Both the position numbers and the translations under genes were made by a program. Below the pieces are notes generated by a model. The model was not told the DNA's origin and made no database searches. It was given only the letters and a program-made list of their open reading frames with translations. A DNA stretch of 64,000 bases from Fen-1258 sp041658245. GTDB taxonomy: Bacteria > Bacteroidota > Ignavibacteria > Ignavibacteriales > Melioribacteraceae. Numbering within the stretch: the stretch's first letter is position 1; each line of letters opens with the position of its first letter. The stretch covers positions 7,880-71,879 of the forward strand of contig JBBAAM010000012.1 of NCBI GenBank assembly GCA_041658245.1. The letters are read 5' to 3'. Shown here piece by piece: positions 33,689-43,599 of this stretch.

Positions 33689-34564
33689 ATGAAAAAATAT
33701 TTGTATGCTTTGATATGTCTGGTGATTGTTTATACAAATAATGCGCAGATAAAAAATCCTAATCTTAATGTTTTGATTGCAACAGAATATGCTTTTGTAT
33801 CAGCTGCTGCAGAGATCGGGACTAGAGATGCATTCTTGAAATTTATAGCAGATGACGGAATTATCTTTAGACCTAATGCAGTTAACGGAAAGGCATATCT
33901 AAGTGATGCACCAAAAAGACCGGGCTTACTTATCTGGTTTCCAATATATGCTGGGATCTCACGTGATGGAGATATGGGCTTTACAACCGGTCCAGCAGAT
34001 TTTAAAAAAGATCAAGACAGTTCTTCTATTTGGTTTGGTAATTTTTCTACTGTTTGGCAAAGACAATCTGATGGCGAATTTAGATTTGTTATTGATATGG
34101 GCAGTAGCAATAATAAACCGACTGAGCAATATGTTCCGCTTAAATATGAAATGACTAGTTCTAATTCATCTGCGCTAAGAAAGGGAATGAAAAGAATAAA
34201 AGCCGATGAACTTTTTAATAACGATAAAGAATTAACAATGATAATTTCTAAAATGGGTGTTGCATCAACATATAAAAAATTTATTAATGAAGAATCACGA
34301 TTGCTTCGAGATGAATTTTATCCAATAATTGGAACTACTGCGATTACTGATCATCTTACAAAAAACAGCGGGGTTTATACATTTAATCCCATTGGTGGGA
34401 AAATTTCTTCATCCAAAGATCTTGGTTTTACTTATGGCGCGCTAAAAATTTCTGACTCCGATGAAACTAAAAACGGAATTTACAATTATATGCACGTCTG
34501 GAAGAAAGAAGGAAAGCGTTGGATAATCATTATTGATGTTGCAAATAAACTGGAAACAAAATAA
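33689..34564 (+). CDS. Exported protein with two NTF2/SnoaL-like domains
   Basis: 291 residues, signal peptide (MKKYLYALICLVIVYTNNAQ). It appears to contain two related NTF2-like halves: residues about 28-145 (EYAFVSAAAEIGTRDAFLKF, then FIADDGIIFRP, ending STVWQRQSDGEFRFVIDMGS) and about 190-290 (MGVASTYKKFINEESRLLRD ... YMHVWKKEGKRWIIIIDVAN). This is the SnoaL/DUF4440 pattern of a small cone-shaped pocket, with the W-x-x-x-x-G-x-W/F-R ending in each half. No catalytic residues can be assigned. Ligand unknown. Confidence 0.75.
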   Translation: MKKYLYALICLVIVYTNNAQIKNPNLNVLIATEYAFVSAAAEIGTRDAFLKFIADDGIIFRPNAVNGKAYLSDAPKRPGLLIWFPIYAGISRDGDMGFTTGPADFKKDQDSSSIWFGNFSTVWQRQSDGEFRFVIDMGSSNNKPTEQYVPLKYEMTSSNSSALRKGMKRIKADELFNNDKELTMIISKMGVASTYKKFINEESRLLRDEFYPIIGTTAITDHLTKNSGVYTFNPIGGKISSSKDLGFTYGALKISDSDETKNGIYNYMHVWKKEGKRWIIIIDVANKLETK

Positions 34565-34567
34565 CAA

Positions 34568-35476
34568 CTAACTCTTCACGTTGTTAAGATTAATACGTGA
34601 TACTTTTAATATACTGAAGATCAACACTGCCACGCCAATCCATTGAACCGGATTCAAAATATTACGATGAATAAAATATTCAAGTACTACTGCTGTAAGA
34701 GGAAATGCCAATTCGCAAATAGTTGCAACAGATGCTGTGATTTTTTTTAGTCCGTAGTAATATAAAAATATTGCTGCCCCGCCAGTCGTAAATGCAATTA
34801 TCAAAAAGATCATCCATTGATAAGAAGATACACTTGAAATTGTTTTTATATCTCCCATCAAAGTTGTAATAACTATCATTATAAGAGCAGATAATAAAAA
34901 TCTTAAATAAGTACCCATTTCAAAACCAACATCTCTTAATGCTCTTTTACTAAAAACTGTTGATGAACTAAAACTTACTGCGGCAATCAATGAAAAACCC
35001 GCGGCAACTAATGTTTTATCTCCGGTTAGAAAATTCGGAAGTGAAAAACCGAATGTCATAAAATATGCGCCTGTAACAGCAAGAAATGCCCAGAAGAAAA
35101 AAATTCTTGGAAGTTTTTCCTTCAATAAAATTCCGGCAAGCGACAATGCAAATACCGGTTGAAGTTTTTGAATAAGTATAACGATTGAAAGATTTACAAA
35201 ATTGACATAGAAGAGAGCTTTTGTAATTGCCATAGTTCCAATAGCTCCGCCGAATAGTGCAACTCCTAAAAATGCAAGCCAATCTTTTTGAGAAAGGGTT
35301 TTTATTTTGGAATGTTGTCTTATAAATATTGGCGATAATAATAGAGCAACAATTGTGCTTTCTATAAATACTACCAGCGGTACAGGTAAACTATAAAGTG
35401 CAGGACGTAAAACAATTCCATCGAATCCCCAAAGTGCGGCGGCGATAATTACAAATAGTGGAGCTAATTTTCCCAT
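34568..35476 (-). CDS. DMT-superfamily (EamA) transporter
   Basis: 302-residue membrane protein with about ten helices and two EamA halves. First half: IIAAALWGFDGIVLRPALYS ... ALFYVNFVNLSIVILIQKLQ PVFALSLAGILLKEKLP. Second half: SSSTVFSKRALRDVGFEMGT ... LYYYGLKKITASVATICELA FPLTAVVLEYFIH. These proteins usually export metabolites or amino acids. Substrate unknown. It ends convergently, four bases from the NTF2-like gene. Confidence 0.88.
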   Translation of the reverse strand: MGKLAPLFVIIAAALWGFDGIVLRPALYSLPVPLVVFIESTIVALLLSPIFIRQHSKIKTLSQKDWLAFLGVALFGGAIGTMAITKALFYVNFVNLSIVILIQKLQPVFALSLAGILLKEKLPRIFFFWAFLAVTGAYFMTFGFSLPNFLTGDKTLVAAGFSLIAAVSFSSSTVFSKRALRDVGFEMGTYLRFLLSALIMIVITTLMGDIKTISSVSSYQWMIFLIIAFTTGGAAIFLYYYGLKKITASVATICELAFPLTAVVLEYFIHRNILNPVQWIGVAVLIFSILKVSRINLNNVKS

Positions 35477-35557
35477 TCATCCTTCTTTCTATAAGTAGAT
35501 TATAAAGTGTGGATAAAAATAAATATTATTTCATTATTAAATAGGATTAAGCCGGTC

Positions 35558-36889
35558 TCAACCAAAAATATTTTTACTTTTAATATTAAATCTGAAAAGT
35601 AATGTTATACCTAATGAAGCTAATCCAAAAAGTAAACCGACCCAAATTCCAGCCGCACCAAAATTGAAAACAAAACCAAGAAGATAAGATATAGGTATTG
35701 CAACAACCCAATAAGATAATATTGAAATTAATAATGGAATCTTAACATCAGTCAATCCTCTTAGAATTCCAATCCCGGTAGCTTGTAATCCATCGAACAG
35801 TTGAAATAATCCTGCTATGATTAAAAGTACACTTGCAATCTCGATTACTTCCGGATTATTGTTATAAAATGTTGGAAGAATTTTTCTGAACAGAAAAAAT
35901 ATTACTGCAAAAGTTAACATCACTGCGGAAGCCAATCCCATTGCACTAAATCCTGCTGAACGAATTTGTTTGATGCTCTTCTTCCCAACTGCATCACCAA
36001 CACGAATGGTACCCGCTGATGCTATTCCTAAGATAACCATATAAGTTGCAGAAGCTAAACTAATCGCAATTTGATGTGCGGCAAGTGGTTTTGCACCAAT
36101 CCATCCAACCATTATTGCACCGAATGCGAAAGCTCCAACTTCCAGCAAATACTGAAAACCGCTTGGCAAACCGATGTTGATTAATTTTTTTATAAGATTA
36201 TTATCTACCGGTTTAATTTTGAATTTTGGTACATAAATTTTTACTCGTACATATTTTAAAGTGAAAATCATTAACACAGCAGCCATAACCCAACGCGTTG
36301 TTGTTGTTGCAATACCGGCACCAGATAGACCCATTGCCGGAAAACCAAAATTGCCGTAGATAAAAATCCAGTTTAAAAATGCGTTTAATAGATTTGCAGA
36401 GATTGCAATTATCATCGGTGGATTTGGAATTGACAAACCTTCTAAAAATTGCCGATAGCACTGAAAAACCATAAATGGAATTACAGAAAGAGTTAAAATC
36501 TGTAAATACGGTATTGCTTCTCTCACTACCTCTTTCGATTGATTCATGTGCGGGATAAGGAATGATAAAGAGAAAGTGCCCAACATTAGTATTATTGAGA
36601 ATGAAATGTTAACAAGTAAAGAATGATTTAAGATCTTTCCGCAGTCGCTCCGGTTATTTGAACCTTTAGCAATTGCAATTAAAGGAGTTGAAGCATATGT
36701 CATTCCAATTCCAACAACAAGGACTAGAAAAAATAATCCATTCACTAGTGAAGCAGCGGCAAGAGAAGTATAACCGACTTTACCAACCATCAAACTGTCA
36801 ACTACACCCATCATTACATGTCCCAACTGTCCTAAGGAAATTGGTGCCGCAAGTTTGATAGTCTCTTTTATATGCGTTCTAAAATTCAT
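35558..36889 (-). CDS. MATE-family multidrug/metabolite efflux transporter
   Basis: 443-residue, 12-helix antiporter. N-terminal KETIKLAAPISLGQLGHVMM followed by GVVDSLMVGKVGYTSLAAAS is the MATE signature. The second half repeats the pattern (KLINIGLPSGFQYLLEVGAF, then GWIGAKPLAAHQIAISLAS). These export cationic compounds in exchange for Na+ or H+. Good family call, no substrate information. Confidence 0.93.
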   Translation of the reverse strand: MNFRTHIKETIKLAAPISLGQLGHVMMGVVDSLMVGKVGYTSLAAASLVNGLFFLVLVVGIGMTYASTPLIAIAKGSNNRSDCGKILNHSLLVNISFSIILMLGTFSLSFLIPHMNQSKEVVREAIPYLQILTLSVIPFMVFQCYRQFLEGLSIPNPPMIIAISANLLNAFLNWIFIYGNFGFPAMGLSGAGIATTTTRWVMAAVLMIFTLKYVRVKIYVPKFKIKPVDNNLIKKLINIGLPSGFQYLLEVGAFAFGAIMVGWIGAKPLAAHQIAISLASATYMVILGIASAGTIRVGDAVGKKSIKQIRSAGFSAMGLASAVMLTFAVIFFLFRKILPTFYNNNPEVIEIASVLLIIAGLFQLFDGLQATGIGILRGLTDVKIPLLISILSYWVVAIPISYLLGFVFNFGAAGIWVGLLFGLASLGITLLFRFNIKSKNIFG

Positions 36890-36966
36890 CTTCTATGTTT
36901 TGTTTGATAAAATAACTCTAAACGAAAATTAGTAAATTGTAACCATAACTCATTATTAATATAGAA

Positions 36967-38958
36967 ATGAAATCCATACAAATATTCGCATACGGTTTGC
37001 TTGCAATAATTATTGCCCTCTTTATTTCTAACATGCTTGATATAAGATTTATTCAGGATGATGCCTACACTTCTTTGCGTTATGTAAGAAATTTTTTGGA
37101 AGGGAAGGGTTTGGTATTCAATGAGGGAGAACGAGTGGAAGGGTATACAAATTTTTTATGGATTATAATTTTAAGCGGAATAGAATTTCTTAATCATAAT
37201 CTCAATCTTGCTCTTGATCTTGAAAAGACCGCGCAGTTATTGTCAATCATTTTTAGCATTTGTGTCTTAATCCTAACATATATTCTTTCTAAAATGATAA
37301 ATCGAGAAAGTGGAAGTGAGTCTGCTTTAACAAGAATTATTAATGAATTGAAAAATCTTTTACCGGTTTCCATATTAGCATTTTCCACTCCTATGGTTTA
37401 CTGGGGAGTGAGTGCGATGGAGACTAACTTATTCGTTTCTCTCATTTTATTATCTATTATATTATATCAAGGTGGAAACGACAGCAAGCCAAACATTGCT
37501 TTTGTTATTGTCTCGGTTCTGAATTCGCTGTTACGACCGGAAGGATTATTTTTTTTTGCTCTGATAATATCTCATAAAATATTATTCAATTATATAGATG
37601 GAAGAGAAGGAAAAGAAAAAAAATCTTTATCAATAATATTTGATAAAAACACCCGTACTGAAATTTTATTTTTTCTTATCCCATTATCCGCTTACGTTAT
37701 CTTCCGGTTGGTTTATTATGGTTATCCATTACCAAATACATTTTATGCAAAGACAGAATTTACTTTTCAATTCCTACAGCGCGGATTAAATTACTTCTAT
37801 GATTTTGCACGCTCATATTTGTTGTACGGTTTAGTTTTAATTCTACCGATAATTCTATTCAAAAATAAAAACACTAATAGAGAATTCACCCTGTTATTTG
37901 GGATTACAATATTATGGATAGTAATTGTAATCTTAATCGGCGGAGATGTTCTTCCAATTCACCGTTTCTTCCTTCCTATCATGCCGTTAATTATAATTCT
38001 ATTTGTTAAAGCTGTTTTTGAAATTATCGAAAAAATCTTTTCACAAAAAAAAGTTATTCTTCAACCTGTTCTGATTATTGTACTTATTCTTTTATCGGTG
38101 CTCGGTTATCTTAATTATAACAAACAAAAAAATGAAATGATAACTAAGCGATCTTATGAAGCCGGTTTAGTTAAGAAAATGAAAATCTATGCGGAATGGG
38201 TAGAAGATCAGAGTAAGATAATGAGTAAGAGCAAGAAATTAACTGTGGCATTATCAACTATTGGTGCATTTTCATATTTCTCTGATGCAAAAGTGATTGA
38301 CCTTGTTGGACTAATAGACGAATATATTGCTCATAACCCGAAAGAAGTTTATGGAATAAACGAGGAGCTTCCGGTTTTGTGGAAGGAAAGACATTATAAT
38401 TCCGAATATGTACTTTCGCAAAAACCGGATTATATAATTTTCCCAGCCGGAGCTAAACCAAGCGCTTTTGCAGAATGTGCCGTCTTTGTCCAGAATGAAT
38501 TTCAAAAAAATTATTATACACAATTAATCTATTCTGAAGAACTGCATCAACTCTTACCAATATTCACACGCCGGGAAATCCCAATTGAAACTGAAGCATG
38601 TGATGTTAAGTTTATTAAATATTATATAAATGCCTATAATGATTTATTGAATATGATCTCGAGCGGAAATAAAAATAATTTACAAATGATTTTACAAGAT
38701 TGCGATTTTATCATTCAATTTTGTCCTTCAAGAAAATCAGATGCACTTACAATAAAAGGATTGGCATTCTATCACGCTGGACGAACATCCGAAGCAGAAC
38801 AATATCTTACAAAAGCTGTTGAACTTGATGAAACAAATTCTATTGCCTGTGTCTACTTAAAAGATATTTATGTCAAACTCGGCAGAATAAATGAAGCCGG
38901 AAAACTTCTGGCTCAAATAAAAAAATATTCTCCAGATGCTCTACCTTACTTGGAATAA
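36967..38958 (+). CDS. GT-C-type membrane protein with C-terminal TPR repeats
   Basis: 663-residue multi-spanning protein. DIRFIQDDAYTSLRYVRNFL EGKGLVFNEGERVEGYTNFL W corresponds to the first luminal loop of GT-C glycosyltransferases (D-D in the active site) that use polyprenyl-phosphate sugars, as in arabinofuranosyl/mannosyl transferase-like proteins. About ten helices follow to residue 390, then an extracytoplasmic part, and from about 560 two TPR units (ALTIKGLAFYHAGRTSEAEQ, YLTKAVELDETNSIACVYLK). It may glycosylate envelope molecules. The donor and acceptor are unknown. Confidence 0.75.
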   Translation: MKSIQIFAYGLLAIIIALFISNMLDIRFIQDDAYTSLRYVRNFLEGKGLVFNEGERVEGYTNFLWIIILSGIEFLNHNLNLALDLEKTAQLLSIIFSICVLILTYILSKMINRESGSESALTRIINELKNLLPVSILAFSTPMVYWGVSAMETNLFVSLILLSIILYQGGNDSKPNIAFVIVSVLNSLLRPEGLFFFALIISHKILFNYIDGREGKEKKSLSIIFDKNTRTEILFFLIPLSAYVIFRLVYYGYPLPNTFYAKTEFTFQFLQRGLNYFYDFARSYLLYGLVLILPIILFKNKNTNREFTLLFGITILWIVIVILIGGDVLPIHRFFLPIMPLIIILFVKAVFEIIEKIFSQKKVILQPVLIIVLILLSVLGYLNYNKQKNEMITKRSYEAGLVKKMKIYAEWVEDQSKIMSKSKKLTVALSTIGAFSYFSDAKVIDLVGLIDEYIAHNPKEVYGINEELPVLWKERHYNSEYVLSQKPDYIIFPAGAKPSAFAECAVFVQNEFQKNYYTQLIYSEELHQLLPIFTRREIPIETEACDVKFIKYYINAYNDLLNMISSGNKNNLQMILQDCDFIIQFCPSRKSDALTIKGLAFYHAGRTSEAEQYLTKAVELDETNSIACVYLKDIYVKLGRINEAGKLLAQIKKYSPDALPYLE

Positions 38959-39052
38959 TTCAAAAGATTATAGAAATTATTTCAAAAAAATATTTTGTAA
39001 ACGATGTACATTGTATTTATTTTCTAATCAGGTAAAATCTAAAGGTTGCTAT

Positions 39053-39217
39053 ATGGGAAATATTGGCTTTACGGAAATACTAATACTAGTTTTTATTCTT
39101 GTTCTATTGTTCGGCGGGAAAAGAATCCCGGAATTAGCAAAAGGATTAGGAAAGGGTATTAGATCATTCAAGAAAGCATTAAAAGGGGAAGAAGAAGAGA
39201 AATCAGATAAAGAATAA
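39053..39217 (+). CDS. tatA: Sec-independent translocase subunit TatA
   Basis: 54-residue TatA/E protein. MGNIGFTEILILVFILVLLF is the single N-terminal helix, followed by GGKRIPELAKGLGKGIRSFK, the classic G-x-x-x-x-P-x-x-A-x-x-x-G-x-x-x-x-x-F amphipathic segment, and an acidic tail. A longer open frame exists upstream, but the ATG at 39053 has AAAGG 8 bases upstream and matches the family. It forms the pore of the Tat pathway. tatB/tatC are not in the window. Confidence 0.93.
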   Translation: MGNIGFTEILILVFILVLLFGGKRIPELAKGLGKGIRSFKKALKGEEEEKSDKE

Positions 39218-39318
39218 TTAACTGCACATTAATTATACATGTTGATGAAAATTTCTTCTCTTATTATTTTTGCTCCAAATTATTTAAACATTATTTGTTT
39301 ATCATTTCTTAGTAAGTC

Positions 39319-39436
39319 ACCTTACGCAAGGTGTCATTCTGAACGGAACGAAGTGGAGTGAAGAATCTTGGGATCGAGCAAAAAGAAGTTTTTAGAATGA
39401 CAAATAATAATGTCTTTGCGTAACGTGAGTTAGTAA
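39319..39436. repeat. Intergenic repeat (GTCATTCTGAACG...GAAGAATCTTG type)
   Basis: AGTAAGTCACCTTACGCAAG GTGTCATTCTGAACGGAACG, then AAGTGGAGTGAAGAATCTTG, ending GTCTTTGCGTAACGTGAGTT AGTAA. The two ends are partly complementary (ACTCACGTTACGCAAAG against TAAGTCACCTTACGCAAGG), so the whole element can fold on itself. Phrases recur near 24.7, 27.2 and perhaps 9.25 kb. Confidence 0.7.
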
Positions 39437-39462
39437 TATCATTTAGGATGATGGAGGAATCT

Positions 39463-41370
39463 ATGAGCGGGAATCAAACTGCAAAAAAATATGAGTTCAA
39501 AGCGGAAGTAAAAAAGCTGCTTGATATCCTTGTACACTCGCTTTACACGAGTAGAGAAATATTTCTGCGGGAATTAATTTCAAACGCTTCAGATGCATTA
39601 GATAAATTTCGTTTCGAATCGAACCGCGGCTCGGAAATATCCGATAAAGATTTACCGTTAGAAATTAAAATTGAATTTGATGAGAAGAATAAAATCCTTA
39701 AGGTTATTGATACCGGAATCGGGATGACGCGCGATGAATTGGTAGCAAATATCGGGACTATAGCAAAATCCGGTACTGAAGAATTTGTAAAAATGATTGC
39801 TGAAACGAAAGCTGATGCAGGTAATATTATCGGGAAATTCGGAGTCGGTTTCTATTCTGTTTTTATGGTTGCAAAAGAAGTTGAAATAAAAACAAAATCT
39901 TTTCGTATAGATGAACCGGCTATCAAATGGAAGTCCGACGGATTAGGCGATTATGAAATTGAAGAACTCGACGGTAAGCATTTACGCGGGACTGAAATTG
40001 TTATTCATTTAAAAGATGATTCAGCAGAGTATGCACAAAAATGGCAGCTCGAAAATATTATTAAAAAACATTCCAATTTTATTTCTTACCCGATCTTACT
40101 CGGTACTGAAAAGATAAACACTGTGACAGCACTTTGGCGGGAACCGAAAAGTTCGATCAAGAAAGAACAATATGATGAGTTCTATAAATTCCTTTCGTAT
40201 GATAATGATCCGCCGATGGATATCATTCATAAATTGGTTGATGCACCAATTCAATTCAATGCACTTTTGTTCATTCCGAAAAAGAGCAATGAGTTCTTCT
40301 GGTATGACCGTGAGAATTACGGATTAGATTTATATGTACGAAGAGTTTTAATTCAGCATAAGAATAAAGATCTCTTGCCGGAGTATATGAGTTTTGTTAA
40401 AGGTGTAGTAGATTCTGAAGATCTTCCGCTAAATATATCACGCGAGACTCTGCAAGAAAATATCGTGTTCTCTAAAATTGCATCAAGTGTTACAACCGCT
40501 GTCTTAAGTTATCTCTCCGATAAAACTAAAAATGATGCAGCAGGCTATTACGAGTTTTGGAAAGAGCATGGAAAAATATTCAAACTGGGTTATCAAGATT
40601 TTACTAATCATGATAAATATGTTGAACTGCTCAGATTTAATTCTTCTACATGTAAGGATAAGGATGATCTTATTTCACTGGCAGAATATTCATCACGAAT
40701 GAAAGATGGGCAGAAGGAAATCTATTACATTACAGGAATTAATCGCGAAGCTATCGAACAAGATCCTCACATGGAAATACTTAAAAGTAAAGGTCTGGAA
40801 GTTTTATTCCTGCTCGATCCGGTAGATGAGTTTGTAATTCAGGCAATCCGCAAATACAAAGATTATGATTTTAAGTCTGCAGATTTGGTTGATTGGAAGA
40901 AGCTGAGCGACTTAAAAAATGTTGATGAGAAAAAGAGCGAAATGGAAAATTTGAACAAAGATGATGAGAAACATTTCTTCAGTCTTCTTTCAAAAATGAA
41001 AAGTATTTTATCCGATCGAGTAGAAGACGTAGTAAAATCTAATCGGTTAGTAGACAGCGCTTCTTGTATTGTCTCGAAGGATGAAGGTTTATCGGTTTCG
41101 ATGCAGAAAATATTAAAAATGGCGAACAAAGAAATGGGTCAGCAGAAAAAAATATTTGAAGTTAATCCGAATCATAAATTAATTCGTAACCTTCTAAAAA
41201 TTTTCAAAGCTGATTCGAACGATGATTTTATTAGAAATGCAACCGAACAGCTTTTTGAATCAGCTCTATTACAAGAAGGAAGTCTGGATGATCCGCACAA
41301 GCTTGTGAAAAGAATAAATCAAACATTAGAACAATCAAGCGATTGGTATGTTGAAGTGAAGAAATATTAA
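39463..41370 (+). CDS. htpG: Molecular chaperone HtpG (Hsp90 family)
   Basis: 635-residue ATP-dependent chaperone. N-terminal GHKL ATPase: KYEFKAEVKKLLDILVHSLY, then SREIFLRELISNASDALDK, DTGIGMTRDELVANIGTIAK SGT and GKFGVGFYSVFMVA. Middle domain: YVRRVLIQHKNKDLLPEYMS with FVKGVVDSEDLPLNISRETL Q carrying the catalytic-loop Arg. A normal C-terminal dimerisation domain follows. The ATG at 39463 is preferred to two nearby ATGs because GGAGGAA lies just upstream. Confidence 0.97.
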   Translation: MSGNQTAKKYEFKAEVKKLLDILVHSLYTSREIFLRELISNASDALDKFRFESNRGSEISDKDLPLEIKIEFDEKNKILKVIDTGIGMTRDELVANIGTIAKSGTEEFVKMIAETKADAGNIIGKFGVGFYSVFMVAKEVEIKTKSFRIDEPAIKWKSDGLGDYEIEELDGKHLRGTEIVIHLKDDSAEYAQKWQLENIIKKHSNFISYPILLGTEKINTVTALWREPKSSIKKEQYDEFYKFLSYDNDPPMDIIHKLVDAPIQFNALLFIPKKSNEFFWYDRENYGLDLYVRRVLIQHKNKDLLPEYMSFVKGVVDSEDLPLNISRETLQENIVFSKIASSVTTAVLSYLSDKTKNDAAGYYEFWKEHGKIFKLGYQDFTNHDKYVELLRFNSSTCKDKDDLISLAEYSSRMKDGQKEIYYITGINREAIEQDPHMEILKSKGLEVLFLLDPVDEFVIQAIRKYKDYDFKSADLVDWKKLSDLKNVDEKKSEMENLNKDDEKHFFSLLSKMKSILSDRVEDVVKSNRLVDSASCIVSKDEGLSVSMQKILKMANKEMGQQKKIFEVNPNHKLIRNLLKIFKADSNDDFIRNATEQLFESALLQEGSLDDPHKLVKRINQTLEQSSDWYVEVKKY

Positions 41371-41436
41371 TGACGTTTCACTATAATTCTTGCACAAAAG
41401 TAAAACTAAATTCATATCAATTTACAAGGTGGATTA

Positions 41437-42900
41437 ATGAGCAACGATACATCAAGCGGTTTTAAAAGAGAACTCGGTCTATTCGATTCCACAATGATCG
41501 TTATCGGTTCAATGATCGGTTCAGGAATTTTTATTGTCAGCGCCGATATTTCCAGAACGGTCGGTTCAAGCGGAATTTTATTATTGGTTTGGCTGATCAC
41601 CGGAATAATTACATTAATCGGTGCATTAAGCTATGGTGAACTTGCCGCTATGATGCCCAAAGCCGGCGGTCAATATGTTTATCTCCGCGAAGCTTATAAT
41701 CCGCTTGTTGGTTTTTTGTACGGATGGACTTTATTTCTTGTTATTCAAACCGGAACAATTGCCGCCGTTGCTGTTGCATTCTCAAAATTCACTGCAGTAA
41801 TTATTCCATCGTTCAGCACAAAAAATATTCTTTTCTCTTTGTTAGGATTAAAAATTTCCGCCGGACAAATTCTTGCGATCTGTTCAGTAATTCTTCTTAC
41901 ATGCATAAATATCCGCGGACTTCGAGAAGCAAAATTTGTTCAGGATATTTTCACAATTGCAAAGACTCTTGCACTCTTCGGATTAATATTACTTGGACTA
42001 TTTATTGGAGCTAATGCTCAAGCTATTAGTGCAAATTTTTCAAACATGTGGGATGCTAAATGGCTTCATATATCAAATGGAAAAATTGATTGGGTAGAAT
42101 CTCTTACCGGTTTTTCTATCGTTGTAGCAATTGCAGTCTCTATGGTTGGTTCTCTTTTCGCCAGTGTAGCGTGGGAGAATATTACATTCACAGCCGGAGA
42201 AATAAAAGATCCTAAAAAAAATATTCCACGAAGTTTGTTCTTAGGAACCTTAGTTGTTACAGTTCTCTATATACTTGCCAATGTGGCTTACCTTTGTGTC
42301 TTACCTTTAGTGGGAAGTATTCCTGGAAATGATGTAATGAGTTCAGGAATTCAGTTCGCTGCTGAAGACCGTGTTGGAACAGCTGCAGCAAATTTAATTT
42401 TTGGAGAACCCGCCGCTATAATTATGGCTCTCTTAATTATGGTCTCAACATTCGGATGTAATAACGGATTGATCCTTGCTGGTGCAAGAGTTTATTATGC
42501 TATGGCAAAAGATAATTTGTTTTTTAAATCCACCGGAACATTAAACAAGAATTCTGTTCCGGCTAAAGCATTAATTTTTCAAGGAGTATGGGCAAGTTTA
42601 CTTTGTCTATCAGGTACTTATTCCCAACTTCTTGATTACGTAGTTTTTGCAGTACTGATATTTTATATTCTTACAATATCCGGCGTATTTATTTTAAGAA
42701 AGAAACGACCGGATGCAGAGAGACCTTATAAAGCTTTCGGTTATCCGGTTCTCCCGATTCTATATATTATTCCTGCTGCAACAATTGCGGGAATTCTTCT
42801 AATAGAGAAACCGGATTACACCTGGCCCGGACTAATTATTGTTTTGCTTGGTATTCCGGTTTATTTTGGATGGAATTATTTCCAAAAGAAGAAATCTTAA
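41437..42900 (+). CDS. APC-family amino acid permease
   Basis: 487-residue, 12-helix transporter. LGLFDSTMIVIGSMIGSGIF is the unwound helix 1 substrate site (G-S-G/M-I-G-S-G-I-F), then GALSYGELAAMMPKAGGQYV YLREAYNP, and FASVAWENITFTAGEIKDPK in helix 6. This resembles the LAT-like/AdiC branch. Probably takes up or exchanges amino acids. It converges with the tonB-like gene: the two stop codons share the bases TTAA. Confidence 0.92.
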   Translation: MSNDTSSGFKRELGLFDSTMIVIGSMIGSGIFIVSADISRTVGSSGILLLVWLITGIITLIGALSYGELAAMMPKAGGQYVYLREAYNPLVGFLYGWTLFLVIQTGTIAAVAVAFSKFTAVIIPSFSTKNILFSLLGLKISAGQILAICSVILLTCINIRGLREAKFVQDIFTIAKTLALFGLILLGLFIGANAQAISANFSNMWDAKWLHISNGKIDWVESLTGFSIVVAIAVSMVGSLFASVAWENITFTAGEIKDPKKNIPRSLFLGTLVVTVLYILANVAYLCVLPLVGSIPGNDVMSSGIQFAAEDRVGTAAANLIFGEPAAIIMALLIMVSTFGCNNGLILAGARVYYAMAKDNLFFKSTGTLNKNSVPAKALIFQGVWASLLCLSGTYSQLLDYVVFAVLIFYILTISGVFILRKKRPDAERPYKAFGYPVLPILYIIPAATIAGILLIEKPDYTWPGLIIVLLGIPVYFGWNYFQKKKS

Positions 42901-43571
42901 TTGAGCTTGAACGGAACGGGGATTTGAATCTGGACTTTTACATAACGTCCTTTATCTTTCCCGGGTTTGAATCTTGAAGCAGATACTACTCGTAATGCGG
43001 CTTCATCACATCCTCCACCGATACCTTTAGTAAGAAGAGTTTTTCTAACGGAACCGTTCTCATCAACAAATGCAAGTACAAAAACAGTTCCGGCAATACC
43101 ATTCCTTTTTGCCTCAGCAGGATAAACAACTTGCGAAACAATTTTTTGTATTCCGCCGATCGGTTCAGGCATTTCATCAACAGCTACTAAATATATTTCT
43201 TCAACTTTTGGTTTTGGCGGAATAAGCAGGCCGGGTGATATCCCGGATTTATTACCAGTTCCCGTTCCATCTCCGGTTCCTGTACCTGTCGTTCCGCTTT
43301 CATTAAGTGGTGTAGATAGTTTTTCGTTATTAACAATTTTTTTTTCAGTATTTATAAAATCGTCTGCAGATTTCTTTTGTAATTCTGCTTTTTCACTTTT
43401 ATTGAAAATAGAATTATCTCCTCCGTTCGAACCGCCGCTAAAACTAAATTCAATAAGTTCATTTGTTCTATAGGGAGTATGAAGAGCAATATAGTAAAGA
43501 GACATAATGAGTAACGAATGAATGAATAATGAAATAAGTGAAGAAAAATATTTACTCATTGAGTCTTGCAT
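42897..43571 (-). CDS. tonB: TonB-family energy transducer
   Basis: 224-residue periplasm-spanning protein. One N-terminal helix (YFSSLISLFIHSLLIMSLYY), a linker with a G-T-G repeat (GTTGTGTGDGTGTGNKSG) in place of the usual Pro-rich one, and a C-terminal TonB fold (VVYPAEAKRNGIAGTVFVLA ... DEAALRVVSASRFKPGKDKG). It couples the proton motive force, through ExbB/ExbD upstream, to outer-membrane receptors such as the one at 47.4 kb. Confidence 0.92.
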   Translation of the reverse strand: MQDSMSKYFSSLISLFIHSLLIMSLYYIALHTPYRTNELIEFSFSGGSNGGDNSIFNKSEKAELQKKSADDFINTEKKIVNNEKLSTPLNESGTTGTGTGDGTGTGNKSGISPGLLIPPKPKVEEIYLVAVDEMPEPIGGIQKIVSQVVYPAEAKRNGIAGTVFVLAFVDENGSVRKTLLTKGIGGGCDEAALRVVSASRFKPGKDKGRYVKVQIQIPVPFKLN

Positions 43572-43599
43572 TTATCTTTTGTTCTCTGTGACTTTTATC

